Assembly (NCBI GenBank): GCA_022606135.1
Contig: JABYQN010000014.1
Coordinates: forward strand, 682,001 to 746,000
Source: Fomes fomentarius
Lineage: Eukaryota > Basidiomycota > Agaricomycetes > Polyporales > Polyporaceae
Length of the DNA stretch: 64,000 nucleotides
Direction: 5' to 3'
Of the stretch, positions 22,589-33,224 are shown one piece after another. Each line of letters opens with the position of its first letter. Positions within the stretch are counted from its first letter, which is position 1. The translations under genes and the position numbers were made by a program. Under the pieces are notes generated by a model. It was not told where the DNA came from. It made no database searches and saw nothing but the letters and a program-made list of their open reading frames with translations.

Positions 22589-23833
22589 ATGATCAGCGCC
22601 GCAACTGGACTATGGTCAGTATGACCCAAATGCTTTCCTTCTAGTATCCACTGAACTTGGCATCATAGGGGGATTGTTCTGGTCCCTGGGGCCAACAGAG
22701 AATTTGCTGTTCCCATGGATTCAGCCCTTCTTATTACAGGTGCTGTCTTGGGCGGTGAGCTCCGGGACGCTAGCACAAGAACATCGGTCAAGATGACTGT
22801 CTTAAACGACGAATCTGAGCACGCCCCAACGACAATTGTTCTATGCAACTTAATTCCGGGTCAGGTGCGTCCTTGTCGTCTCTCATTCGATGCCATACTA
22901 AGCTTTCTTAGATAGAGCAAGCTATTCTCAATATTACGCTACGGGCAACTGATAGCTGCATGTTTGAGGCCATTGGTCCGAAGTGAGTGGCTATACCTAC
23001 TCGGTGTGAACGCATTGTTTGACACACCTCTAGCACGGTCCACCTATCCGGGAATTTTGTTGGTGAGAATTATGTCTCATGATACCGCACATGATGTCTG
23101 AAAGCATGTGTCAGATGAGTTATCTGGGATGAATATCCTGCGTTCAGTTTTGCACAACTTCCTGAAAGGCACGCCGGACCCCGCACTCAATGTATCATCG
23201 CGAGACATGGTTCAGGCCAAGCTAGTTACGACTTCAGCAAAGGCAACGGTGGTGAACGCTCCCAAGAGACGCCGCGTAGTCTTAGATGATAGCGACACAA
23301 CTGAGCATGGACGAGGGCCAGAGGCGTCATCCCCCAAAAAGGGAAAGGGGAAGGAGCGCGCCCCTTCGTCTGCGCAATCCATCGAACCGGTGACATGGAA
23401 ACGGATCAAGGGTGGTATACCCTCGAGCAAGCCAGTCGAGCATGGCGACAAGGTGTACTTACGGTATATCGTCAAGACCCTTGCCGGAGTCAAGATCCAT
23501 GCCAGTGCAACCGACGGACCCCCTGTGAGTACCACTGAACATGCTCGACTTCATTCGCTGAAGAGTCGCAGATGTCATTCACCGTTGGAGAAGGCAAGGT
23601 ACCACAAGGTAAATTTGTCGTATATCACAGGTCGAGTGATATCAATTGTTTCTTTAGGATTCGAGGATGGTGTGTTGGGTATGCTGCATGAAGAGCGCCG
23701 TATCATTACCGTCTCGGACTCCGCTGCCACCAATGATCCTCGACTATCGAAGTTTATGAATCCTCCCACCGGATACCTCATTGGTCTGCTACCACTTCAT
23801 CTCTTTCGAGCCACTCCGCTGACTTCCATCTAG
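22589..23833 (+). CDS. FKBP-type peptidyl-prolyl isomerase, nucleolar type with nucleoplasmin-like N-domain
   Basis: Seven exons splice with consistent phase to 945 coding bases (314 residues plus stop): introns 22615-22668, 22865-22911, 22983-23033, 23063-23114, 23525-23571 and 23609-23657, all GT-AG. The N-terminal part (residues about 1-105) has REFAVPMDSALLITGAVLGG, ASTRTSVKMTVL and TIVLCNLIPGQIEQAILNIT, like the nucleoplasmin-like domain of fungal FPR3/FPR4 histone-binding isomerases. A Lys/Ser-rich linker with KRRR and KKGKGKE follows. The FKBP domain has GDKVYLRYIVKTLAG, FTVGEGKVPQGFEDGVLGML and RIITVSDSAA. The usual acidic run is short, and the normal C-terminal strand (P-x-x-x-x-L-x-F-x-V-E-L) is replaced by an unrelated tail, so drug-pocket and active-site completeness are doubtful. 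This is the best-preserved host gene in the window. Confidence 0.82.
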
Positions 23834-23889
23834 ATTGCTACCTTGAGAAGTTCAGACCTGCATCGTCTCTGGAGATAATGACATAGGGG

Positions 23890-24916
23890 AATCATGGTGA
23901 CGAGGAGAGAGGTGACGAACCCGGGCCATGCGTCGTGTAATAGCCCAGCATATATGTCGAAGGTCAGATGTCGGAGCGTGCTTTGATGAGTGGTTCTGCA
24001 GGCCCGAAGGGCGAGAGTCGATGGGGCGCAAGTCGGAAGAAATGACGAAGGCGGATAGGAGGGAATCCATACTTGTAGTTGCAGACTGTGTACGAGTGTC
24101 CGAGCCAATCGTAGGAACGATGCTAGAACTTCCCTACGGATATGAAAGTCTGAAAACTTACTAGGTCGTAAGCGAGGGGTGAGAGAGCCGCGGCGCACAG
24201 CTCACGCAAACGACACAATGAGATTGACAGTAAGTATCGTATGAGATGGAGGGCTCGGACGGTCGCGGAGCGTTACTCACAGATCGACCACGCACACCTC
24301 TGGGGGGTGGGCGCACAGCATAGCGTGCTGGCGTCGACCGTTGATTCGGGCTGGGATCGTCAACGTAGATTTTGGCATCGCGCAAGTGCACGGCAGAGAG
24401 CGCCACGTCGTTCAGTACTTGAGCGTCAGCACCGCGAATCCAAGCATCAGTGTGACGCGAGAAGGACAAACTGCGGCCAGTCGGCGCGAGAGCAATCTAC
24501 TCAAATCGTCAAGATGTTGTCATTATTCAGGCATATGAACAGCGGCCACATGGTGAAGTCCACATCGACGAGACACATCCAAAATTCAAGGGCGCCGAAG
24601 CGGTGAGATAGTAGTCACTCATACTCATGAGGTCGTATGGGGAAGCGGGAATATTCATTAATCAGCTTCGTTCCTTCTACAGCAAAACAAAGCAGGACTT
24701 ATGTACCGAGAGCCTACGGAAGCTAGAAGACGGCGTCACTAAGCAAAAACATGCACTCTCTAGGGGTGTGCTCGTGACCTCGTAGTCGCTCTCACTAACT
24801 GCTCCGCCCTCACCATCTGCCTCCGTCCCAGCATCCCAGGGGCCCCGCGCGCTCAATTTGGCACGCATCCGTGCCTGATGAGTGGGGTCAGCCGTACTGT
24901 CTGCGCCATGGCCTCT
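23890..24916 (-). repeat. Dispersed repeat, copy A (inverted relative to copy B)
   Basis: Read on the minus strand, this roughly 1.0 kb segment matches 44541-45680 on the plus strand over its length, with substitutions and small indels. Shared stretches include the start AGAGGCCATGGCGCAGACAG, SESDYEVTSTP-type coding, a block around QRPHGEVHIDETHP seen on the plus strand, and GCTCGGACACTCGTACACAG near the far end. The high-coordinate edge (24916) lies exactly where PMC1 homology is lost. No terminal inverted repeats or reverse transcriptase/transposase motif was seen. It may be a noncoding part of a larger mobile element or a duplicated gene fragment. Confidence 0.75.
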
Positions 24917-24926
24917 CGGCGCGGTC

Positions 24927-27165
24927 CAGTGTTAGTCCAGAGCAGTTGAACCACAGAGAGCACAGACACCTCCTCAATGGAGGCAACAGAGACGAAGGTG
25001 ACAATGACGGCCGTGATGTCCTGGAATTGGGGGAACAGAACCTTCCGCACTGCGTCGTTAACGCAGCGACCCCACATCGCCTCGACGATCGATGCAAAAT
25101 TGTCGTCCATAAGGATGATGGCGGAAGCCTCCGTTGTGACCTGTGACCTCAGTACCGGCGATCATAGTGAAACCAACGTCGGCTTTCTTGAGGGCGGGGC
25201 CATCGTTCGTACCGTCACCAGTGACACCGACGATCTCGTGGAGCTCGCGAAGTCTTTCAACAAGAAGCTGGTCCGGAGATGAGCGAGCAAGAATTTGAAG
25301 GTGCGGCATGACCTCCTGGAGGCCCTTCTTGTCAAGCTGCTGGAAGACCTTGCATGATGATGCCGCCGCAGCATAGATATCACATTGAAGCGCAATCGAA
25401 CGCACTGTGAGGTCATTATCGCCTGTGCACATCTCGACGGTCACACCGGCCTTGTGGCAGTCAGCGACGGCTTCGCGCATACCCGGGCGCAGCGGGAGTT
25501 CTCCATATAGGACCTGTATGGTGTTGGCATCATCCTTGGCGTGACCACTCAAACCACTCACCTCCTCTTCCGACAGAGCGTGCACCCCCGGGGGCGGCCA
25601 GCTCTCAAAGTCACGGTAGCGTATTGCGATAGCCCGGAGGGTCTGATAAGCGTAGATTATGATAGTTCGTTGAATGTTGTCGCGTCCGAGCTCATCGATA
25701 GGGCGGAGTCCGGCGAAGTCAGCCTCATGCGAGCTACGCTCGACGACGATATGATTAGTGCACTTCTTAGTGAGAATATCAGCACCCTTGAGGTAGACGC
25801 AGTACTGGCGCTTCGAGATCTTGACGACAACGCCCGTGGCCTTGTGCTCGCTAGAGGACGAGATCATAAGAAAAACGTCGGCGCTCTCCCGCGTCTGCTT
25901 GTAGTCAGCCTGGCCGTTCTCCTTAGCGAACTTCAGGAGCGCGGTCTCCGCTACCGACGAAAGTTTGTCGCCGGTCTCGGGTTCATCGTTCTGGAACGCA
26001 GTGGAGTTGTTGTGAATGGCCTTGTTGAAGAGATCCTGGATAGCGGGAGAAAGCGTCTCGTCAATGTGCGCCTCGTCGATGGAAAAGTCCTCCGCGTGCT
26101 TGGTGAAAGAGCCCTTCGCTCTTCGTCCGCAATAGTTAGGGTCTTGTTCTCCTCGAGGCGGTGGACGAACTTGCCGTGAATGCGGACGGAGCCCGCAATG
26201 AGCGTCATGTCGTTGTAGTTGAGCGTGCCTGTCTTGTCCGTACATATCGTGGAAGCATTCGCCGTGGTGTCGCAAGATCCGAGTACACGAACGATAAGGT
26301 TTGCCTTCGTCAGGCGTTGCGTAGCGAACGCAAGAGCGAGTATCACAGCGAGCGGCGTTCTTAGTGTAGAAACGTTAGATAGAACTATAGCACCATCTTC
26401 CAGTGATGCCACAAACCTCGGATTCCCGAAATCTTGGAAGAAACGGAGAGCGAGCAAGACGACTGCGATTGACAGTAAGCCCTAGATCATTCCCTTCAGC
26501 ATGAGAAGATGACGACACGTTGCTATGATCCACTTACGAAAACTTTGTCCTTCCACATCAGCTACATCAGCTGCAGGAGACTCTTCGACGGGCGAGCCGG
26601 GAGGACATTTGCACCGAAAACGCGTCACCGCTCCTCGAGGCCGACATTGCAAGGGGGTATCCACCAGAAACAGCAAGAGGCACGGGCGGGATGAGGACAA
26701 ACCGAGACCGAGATTGGAATAGCAGCATCCGGGTCGTCGCATCCGGGTCGTCTAGGATGACCTACGCCCTAGCCTCTGTATATGGTCGCCACCAGTCTGA
26801 GACTCCGCATCCTCCCCTCCAGAGCCAGTGAGCACCAGCCTTGGTACATCACCAGCGGTCTCTGGTTGTCGGTCATGACGCTGCGAAGTGCCAGCACTGG
26901 CACCAGGTTCATCTCCGGCGCCAGGTCGGCCATCCTTGTCAGAGGGAAACACGAACCACCGGTGGTGCGGTGCGTCCGCAGCTTTCCCAAGAGCCTTCTT
27001 GCCATCCTATGCGTACCGAGACCCTTTAACAGACTGTGGTGATGCCTCCCATCACCTTCAGCAAGTCGATGTTCTTCGGATCTACAAGAGACGCAAGCCT
27101 GTATGGCTTGAAAGCAAATGGACCGGCGTCGATGGTCTCGTCCCGTGCGAACCTTGATCGCGAGG
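24927..27165 (-). pseudogene. PMC1: PMC1-type vacuolar calcium P-type ATPase, truncated and internally deleted
   Basis: From high to low coordinates: GPFAFKPYRLASLVDPKNID (N-terminus), a frame-shifted linker with KDGRPGAGDEPG, LMWKDKVFV and an intron, VVLLALRFFQDFGNP, then LAVILALAFATQRLTKANLI, the phosphorylation site CTDKTGTLNYNDMTL, ETALLKFAKENG, YLKGADILTKKC, PLRPGMREAVADCHKAG, CTGDNDLTVRSIALQC, the hinge GVTGDGTNDGPALKKADVGF, DDNFASIVEAMWGRCVNDAV and finally SVVQLLWTN. PMC1 pumps Ca2+ into the vacuole. Missing: the whole stretch between transmembrane helices M2 and M4 (actuator domain), and everything after LLW (M6-M10), where copy A of the dispersed repeat starts. A 405-codon frame (26275-25058) is still open, so decay is by rearrangement more than by point mutation. 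Confidence 0.9.
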
Positions 27166-27429
27166 TATAACGCGTCTCGTCCGTCCACGAGTCGCACATC
27201 GCTGGACGTCTCGGGAAGGAAGTGCCAGACTTCGAGAGGAGAGTTGCTCGCGGGGAGAACGAGGAGAGGAGGAAGCGTGCCCAACAGAAGGCATCACTTG
27301 AACGTAGCCAGCGCCCTGGCCGACGTACAGGTCCAATAGGCTGCGCTAATTCGTCTGTGCTGCAGAGCGCCCGGTGAAGATCTACAAAGATGAATAGTGT
27401 CAGCCTCTACAGTCAATTGATTTTACGTA

Positions 27430-27735
27430 CACCCTTCTGGGAATTGGTAACATCGAAGAGGAGCTGGAAAACCCCTCGGCGACGACCCATCTGCGCGTAA
27501 TGTTCAGAAGCTCGCTCGTAGGCCAAGTTGGGGCGGAGGCTCCCTACGGCTAGTGTATTCCCGGACACTGCGAGCGGTCCGATAGCCTCACGTTGTGCAG
27601 CCGAGTCACTAGTCGTCCACGAAGAGGACGCAACGATGTCGCCGAGATGGTAGTCACCGTCAAACTCGCGCTAGTTCATGACGTCCCTAGGGATGAAGTC
27701 GAAGCCCAACGTTTTGCCCTTTCTGCCGCGATTAG
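27430..27735 (-). CDS. Unknown coding fragment
   Basis: The minus strand reads LGFDFIPRDVMN, a TAG, then REFDGDYHLGDIVASSSWT, and on through IGPLAVSGNTLAVGSLRPNL and YERASEHYAQMGRRRGVFQL, ending LFDVTNSQKG before a GTACGT donor near 27430. The composition is convincingly protein-like, and the single TAG (about 27675) looks like a nonsense change. I cannot name the family. It lies upstream of the PMC1 remnant on the same strand but does not resemble PMC1. Confidence 0.35.
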
Positions 27736-28600
27736 AGCATATGTGAGTCCTCCACGAGCCGCACGCTAAAGGAGGGCGTGTCAAAAGTGAGGAAGCCATG
27801 CTAAAGGCCCAGTGTTCCCAACTGAGCTGGTGCGCCAGGGAGCAAAAGCGAAAACGCAGAGCACAAAGCTGGAGCGACATGAACAAATTTGACCGTGGTC
27901 GCGTGCAGAGGGGTGATGTCGTACTCGTCGAGGCTTTCATCAAGAGGTTCAGATCACGCGATGGCACCAATCGCGCAGGTTGGAACACTTGGGCAGTAAC
28001 TTTCGATATCATCCGTATCGCACATTTCTTCGCAGGTCCTGGCGTTGTTGATGTCCTCCCTGACGACTGTGTCGTTGTTCATACCATTTGTAACCAGTCA
28101 CTGCTATACGGCATTTGACTGGCACCCACGATCCGTTATATTCACTGCAGTGTATTCTGATACAGAATGAAATCCCGTAACCACGTACTGTTATGAAAAT
28201 GACATGTACCCGGAATCGGAGCGCATGGAAAATAGAGTATAACAGACACATCAGAGTATGCGGCGTGGTACGAGGGAAAGTCGGGTTTCTCATTGAGCAT
28301 TGGCACTGGCAGCGCATCTGCGTGCTTACGGAACGGAACGGAACGTGGGGCGCCGAGAGTACGGCTCCCTCCTGTCCGTTCTCTACGCTCTCCTCTACCG
28401 CGTCCTCGATGTCGTCCTCTAACATCGGTGCCCTCTTCCAACTCCGAATCGCATGACCGCGACACGGATGGGTCGACCTCTTCGGTCTTTTCGCGGCTTA
28501 CTACTGGCTTACGCCGGCGGTCCTTGTCGGACCTTTCTCGTTTGAAGAACACTGTCAAGAGCCTCGTAGAAGTTAACGAGCGCTGCTGGCGCGGCGAGGA
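27736..28600. other. Interval without a supported gene
   Basis: A long minus-strand frame (28142-28663) is Arg/Ser-rich with RGRHRGRGRGERRERTGG, a low-complexity run that may be fortuitous. Nothing else is recognisable. Confidence 0.3.
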
Positions 28601-28604
28601 TTGT

Positions 28605-29227
28605 GAGCTCTGCGCGGGTGCAAAACGGCTGGTAGACATCCAGAATCGGTACGCTTTAGGCACCGTCCAATCTTATCTTTGTGAGGTGCGTAGGCTGACC
28701 GCGTGCACGGCGTTGCAGCGCATACAAGGACCAGTATGGCGACAACTTCACTTCCGCGATCCCAACAAACGTCTGCGGCCCGCATGACAACTTGTACGTC
28801 CTGTCTTATGTGCGCTTCCATGTTCGGTGTAATGAGGTGCTTTCTGCGGAGTTATAGCGATCTCGAGAGCGCACACGTTCTTCCCGCCCTGATGCACAAG
28901 TGCTATTTCGCAAAGAGTTTGTCTCTCCTACTTCTCTATATCTAATCATACTCACTTCCCGCTATTTCCCTTCGCTGTCCACTTGCCCCCGTCTTGAACT
29001 CTGGGCTTCCACCTCCGCACTATCACTCCCGTTTACCCACGTTTGCTGGGCTCCACATTGGCAGATAACGACACGCCATTCACCGTCTGGGGCTCGTGCA
29101 AGTCGCTCTGGCAGTTCATCTACTCACGCGACCTCGGGAAGCTCTTCTTCTGGCAGCTGCGCAACTACGAGGACGTGCCATGGGCTTCCAGGGCGAGTAC
29201 CGCTTCGACACGACAAAGGCCGACGGG
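28605..29227 (+). pseudogene. GDP-L-fucose-synthase-like (epimerase/reductase) fragment
   Basis: Short-chain-type enzyme of the GDP-4-keto-6-deoxymannose epimerase-reductase (TSTA3/GMER) kind. Exons splice in phase: AKRLVDIQNR to 28648; 28719-28793 with [20 protein letters not shown] and PHDN; 28858 on with DLESAHVLPALMHKCYFAK; then from about 29065 DNDTPFTVWGSCKSLWQFIY and SRDLGKLFFWQLRNYEDV. The family's next 25 or so residues are missing, and the frame changes to GFQGEYRFDTTKADG ending at 29227. The N-terminal NAD(P)-binding glycine motif and the YxxxK tyrosine region are absent upstream; the retained K (AKRL) is probably the catalytic lysine. Twelve bases later KHA1 sequence begins, so the fragment is fused to a different gene. 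Confidence 0.75.
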
Positions 29228-29239
29228 TAGCTCCGCACC

Positions 29240-29870
29240 ACTGTGATAGTCGTAGTCCTTTCCGCCGGCGTTGGTAACGATGGTAGGTAGCGCTAATTCC
29301 GTGCCCAGCGCACAACCATAAATGACACATTTTTTCAGTTGTCACTGTCACATTGATCAACGCGTCGAAAGGGCTGACTGCGCCCTGGGTCCTTCTGGCT
29401 GGAATCGGGTTTGTCGTGTTCATCATCTTCCCCGTTCGCTGGAGCTACCGCTGGCTGGCAAAAAAGAGTGGCAGCCTGGACGCTGGCACCCTGATGACCG
29501 TTACGATCGTTATGATCCTGATCTCAGGCTTTTACACTGACATCATCGTGCCATCTTCGTGAGTGTTTGCCTCCTGACGAAGGCGGACCGCACTGACCAC
29601 GAACAATCAGGGTGGATTCCTCACTGGCTGGTTATCCCGCATGACAACGGATATGCAATCGCTTTGGTGGAAAAGCTAGAGGATCTGCGCTCCGTCCTCT
29701 TCCTCCCCTTGGTGCGTTCTCACATGTTACCGCTGCAAACTGGAATGGAATGCTCATCGGTGACATCACAGTACTTCGCGCTTTCCAGGCTTCGCACGAA
29801 CCTAGGAACGCTTGACACAGGAGAGACCTGGGGCTACGTGACCCTCATTTGCATCATTGTGTCCTTCTCG
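29240..29870 (+). pseudogene. KHA1: K+/H+ antiporter KHA1, first fragment
   Basis: CPA2-family cation/proton antiporter of internal membranes. The fragment opens inside the protein: TVIVVVLSAGVGND, intron 29283-29338, VVTVTLINASKGLTAPWVLL, GFVVFIIFPVRWSYRWLAKK, TLMTVTIVMILISGFYTDII, intron from 29562, then IPHDNGYAIALVEKLEDLRS, VLFLPL, intron about 29711-29771 and LRTNLGTLDTGETWGYVTLI ending CIIVSFS at 29870. A base is missing near 29620 between FLTG and LVIP. The N-terminal five or six helices are absent. The next KHA1 residues (about seven) are lost and the protein resumes at 32140 after an intervening ADAM fragment. The end of this fragment includes copy 1 of the 102-base repeat. Confidence 0.87.
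29728..29829 (+). repeat. 102-base perfect direct repeat, copy 1
   Basis: This copy sits across the last part of a KHA1 intron and the start of the next exon (YFALSRLRTNLGTLDTGET region, split by the AG acceptor). It is identical base for base to 33189-33290. It is in its natural gene context here, so this is the source copy. Confidence 0.95.
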
Positions 29871-31972
29871 CTTGGCATCATCGAGCTTGAGGTTCGCCCG
29901 CCAACGTCAGTCTCCATCCATCGTCTCTGTCGCATGCTAGCATTGATATTTTTTGAGCAGATGTCCTTCTTCTACACCCTCCGACTTCCCGTGGAACGTC
30001 GCCTGCCAAGAGTCGATCACGCTGAACGATCGTCTCTCCATCTTCTCCGAATGGCGATGCACCAAAAGTGACGACGGTGCTGCTCTGTGGCACCTGAAGA
30101 GCGGATGCCCGACAGGTTCTGAAGTCGGCATTGCGTGGCTTGCAACTCTCTGCCAGCATACTGCTTCGGGCCAGGACCCGCCTGTTGTCTCTGGCCAGGC
30201 CGTGTCGACGGGTGGAAGGACGGAGTGGCAGGTGGTTGCTCATGAGATCGGTCATAATTTCGGTGCCATCGTGAGTGATATGTCAACGTCATGCTGCATG
30301 ACATGATGCTCATCCCACCTTTGCGCCACAGCACGATGTAAGTATCAGACGGTTTGCCGCATGCAGCTGGCGGTACTGACCATACTCGCAGTGCGCCGAC
30401 GGATGTTCATGCGCGAACGGATGCGAGTCGCAATCAGTCAATTGCTGCCCTCTTTCGACCTCGACATGCGACGCGAACTCGCAGTTCATCATGAGTCCCG
30501 TCGCAGACACAGACGAGATTAACTTTTCGCCCTGCAGTATCGGCAATATCTGTACGTCCCTGTCACCCCTCGCTTGTGTGTCCGCTGATAATTGACTTCC
30601 TCCCAGGCTCACTCATGGCAGGGACCTCCGGCGGCCGCACGAACACCTCTAGCATCATCGATCCTAACGCGCCGACCTCCCTCACGGACAGGAAGCCGCC
30701 CATCACGCTCAAGATGTGTGGCAACGGCATCGTCGAGGATGGCGAAGACTGCGACCAGGCATCAACTCCAACTCGTCCTGCTGCGACGCATCAGCATGCA
30801 AGTTCAGAAACGGCGCCGTCTGCGACCCGGACAGCTCGCCGTGCTGCACGAACCAGTGCGCCTTCGCGCTAGCGACGCAGGTGTGCCGCCCGAGCAAGGA
30901 TGACCGGTGTGATAGCGAGGAGAAGTGTACTGGCAATAGTAAGCACATCAAGCAGTGTCCACAGGATATCACGGCTCCGAACGGGCAGAGTTGTGGTTCA
31001 GATGGTCTTGCGTGTGCGAGTGGACAGTGCACGTCGCTCGATTGTGCGTGGGTTTCTATGCGGGTTGTGAGAGTGAGGCTGATCTTGGTGTTGGTGTTCG
31101 CAGAGCAATGTCAGCTCGTCGGCGCCTCTATGGGGCTCCAGAAGGCTTGTCCGAGTAACAACGACAAGTCGTGCCAGGTCTCGTGTCAGGATCGAACAAC
31201 TCGAACCAGTGCGTCGTCCTCCAGTCAACACTTGTAGATGGCTCTCCATGTGGTACGTACATTGGTTTTGTTGTGCGGGGATCAGGTTGCGACCATCTTA
31301 ATAGGCTACGGCGGAACTTGTATCTCTGGCAACTGTAAACCTGGATCATGGATGGAGGTCTTCAAGGTATGCTCTTAAACCGCTCGACGTACGCGAATTT
31401 CTCCTGACACGTAGCTCGCAGTCCTCCTGATCCTCTATGGCATACTTCGCTGTAAGTGTACTTGTGGCCTGTCGCTCCATCCAGACACTCACGAAACGCC
31501 ACATAGGTCTCTTCCGGTCGTGTCGCTCCAAGACACCGAAAGCAGAGTGGATGCCCAGCTACCCAGGCACTGGACCGATCGGCTGTAATCCCGCAGCGAT
31601 GGCTCGCCGGGCTGGGCAGCCGCCGATGTACCGGCCCAAGTAAGTCCTTATTCGCTCCATGCACGCATCCTTTGATCTGACAAGCATCCCGGCGTCCCCG
31701 CATCAGTCCCCCGACAAAGCCCCTCACACCGTCAGCAGAGCTCGACACACTCGCGTAGCGCCTCTGGCCCTCTACAAGGGCAGAGCCAGCGCAGGAGCGG
31801 CGGCAGCATCGGCGGCGCGCACGGCTCGTACCCCAGCAATAACAGCATCCTCTCCGCCAGCGGGACGTCGAACGGCCACCGGCACTCGCGGAGCCACTAC
31901 GCGCCGCAGTATCCGATTGGGAACGCGGTGGAGTGGGTGGACGACACACTGTACAACGGGCCGCGGAGGTAG
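29871..31972 (+). pseudogene. ADAM-type disintegrin metalloprotease, N-terminally truncated
   Basis: Fungal ADAM-like zinc endopeptidase. It begins LGIIELEVRPP at the KHA1 break, then CPSSTPSDFPWNVACQESIT, LWHLKSGCPTGSEVGIAWLA, and the zinc site HEIGHNFGAI (30241-30270). A 6-base exon at 30332-30337 supplies HD, so the full HEIGHNFGAIHD spans two introns (30271-30331, 30338-30391). Disintegrin/Cys-rich blocks follow: CADGCSCANGCES, TSTCDANSQFIMSPV, MCGNGIVEDGEDCD, SNSSCCDASACKFRNGAVCD, DRCDSEEKCTGNSK, CQLVGASMGLQKACPSNNDK and GGTCISGNCKPGSWMEVF. Then LILYGILR remains of the membrane helix, and a basic cytoplasmic tail ends DDTLYNGPRR at 31970-31972. Single-base deletions shift frame near 30755 and 31192, about 18 residues before the membrane helix are lost, and most of the propeptide is absent. 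Confidence 0.87.
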
Positions 31973-32139
31973 CTGGGTTGGCGGTGGATCTCGAGGTGAA
32001 GGTGGATGGTAGTATCTCGAGGGAGCGCAGATGGTGGTTTGGGATGGGATGGAATGAAATGGGATTATCGAAGGGCAGGGACTCGGTTTTTGTTCGACCG
32101 TATGGAGCTTGTTTGGCCTGAGTGCTGGGCCTGGACTGT

Positions 32140-33224
32140 ATTACCGCCAGGTTGTGCGGCCTTAATGTGCTCGAGTCCGGTGCCATCGGTACACTCATAA
32201 GTTGCCAAGGGTCAGTAGCTTTCCATCGTTCGGTCGCTCTGAAGCTCACTATCCGCACGTACAGTCTGGTCGAGCTGATCGTGCTGAACGTCGGCATCCA
32301 GGTCAAGATTCTCGACACACGTACGTTCTCCATGTTCGTCCTGCACGCACTCGTGCTGACGTTCATGACCACCCCGCTCACCCTCCTCTTCTACCCGCCA
32401 CTACGGGTGTTGTGACAAAGCGCGCGTCTGGCATCAGCTCGTCCCCAGAGAGCGGCGCTGAGGCACCGCAGAGCGACATTCAGGCGGCGATCAGGACTCG
32501 CTTCGCAGTCATTGTTGACCACATTGAACAGCTCCCAGCTGTCATCACCCTCACACAGCTCTTACAGTCCTCGTCTGCAGTCACACGCGAGTCCCCATCG
32601 GTTTCCGACCCCAGCTCAGACGAGAAGGCAGCCCGCTGCACCACACCGCCAGGCAGAGGACCGCAGATCTCCGTCGATGCGCTCCGCCTGATCGAGCTCT
32701 TGAACCGGACCTCCGCCGTGCTCAAGTCGCAGAAGTCAGACGCGCTCGTCCACAGCGATCCCGTCCTCGCGATTCTCACGACGCACGGATACCTCCACCC
32801 TATGACCGTCTCCAACTCACTCGCTGTCGTACGGTACGAGGATTTCTCGGACAACGTCCCCGAGCACTGGCGTGCGACCAGATGGTCATCCTTCCCTGGA
32901 CGAGCGGCCTCACGTCCATCGACGGCCACTGCCGGCAATGAAACCCCGGGTTCCTCCAATGCCTACTCTTTCGACACGCTCTTCCAGCAGAAACGCGAGG
33001 GTAACCACCAAGCCGTCGCCCGGCACTCGCAGTACATGCGGCGCGTCTTCGCGGACACGGCCGCTGACGTCGCGATGTTCCAGGACCGTGGCTTCCCACA
33101 GGCCTTCGGACCCGAGAGCGGCGCGCGGTACCATGTGTTCATGCCGTTCTTCGGCGGCCCCGACGACCGTGTCGCACTGGCGTTCGCGTACCGCTGCAAA
33201 CTGGAATGGAATGCTCATCGGTGA
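32140..33224 (+). pseudogene. KHA1: K+/H+ antiporter KHA1, C-terminal fragment
   Basis: KHA1 resumes with ITARLCGLNVLESGAIGTLI, then SCQG, an intron (about 32210-32266), LVELIVLNVGIQVKILDTRT, FSMFVLHALVLTFMTTPLTL and LFYPP: the last two membrane helices and the conserved polar GLVELIVLN segment. The long cytoplasmic tail follows in one open frame (IQAAIRTRFAVIVDHIEQLP, VDALRLIELLNRTSAVLKSQ, RVFADTAADVAMFQDRGFPQ, YHVFMPFFGGPDDRVALAFA). At 33189 the frame enters copy 2 of the 102-base repeat and stops at TGA 33222-33224. The normal C-terminal strand after LAFA is therefore lost. This part has a long undamaged frame (about 270 codons), unlike the shifted first fragment. Confidence 0.87.

Noticed and set aside
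25541..26179. 212-codon plus-strand frame inside PMC1
   Set aside because: It mirrors the PMC1 coding strand (biased third positions) and has no recognisable domain.
28142..28663. Minus-strand Arg/Gly-rich protein
   Set aside because: Low-complexity composition only, no splice support, and it overlaps the first exon of the GDP-fucose-synthase-like fragment.
31362..32381. 339-codon minus-strand frame across the ADAM/KHA1 joint
   Set aside because: It spans two unrelated genes on the opposite strand and a junction; its content is low-complexity Arg/Ser sequence.
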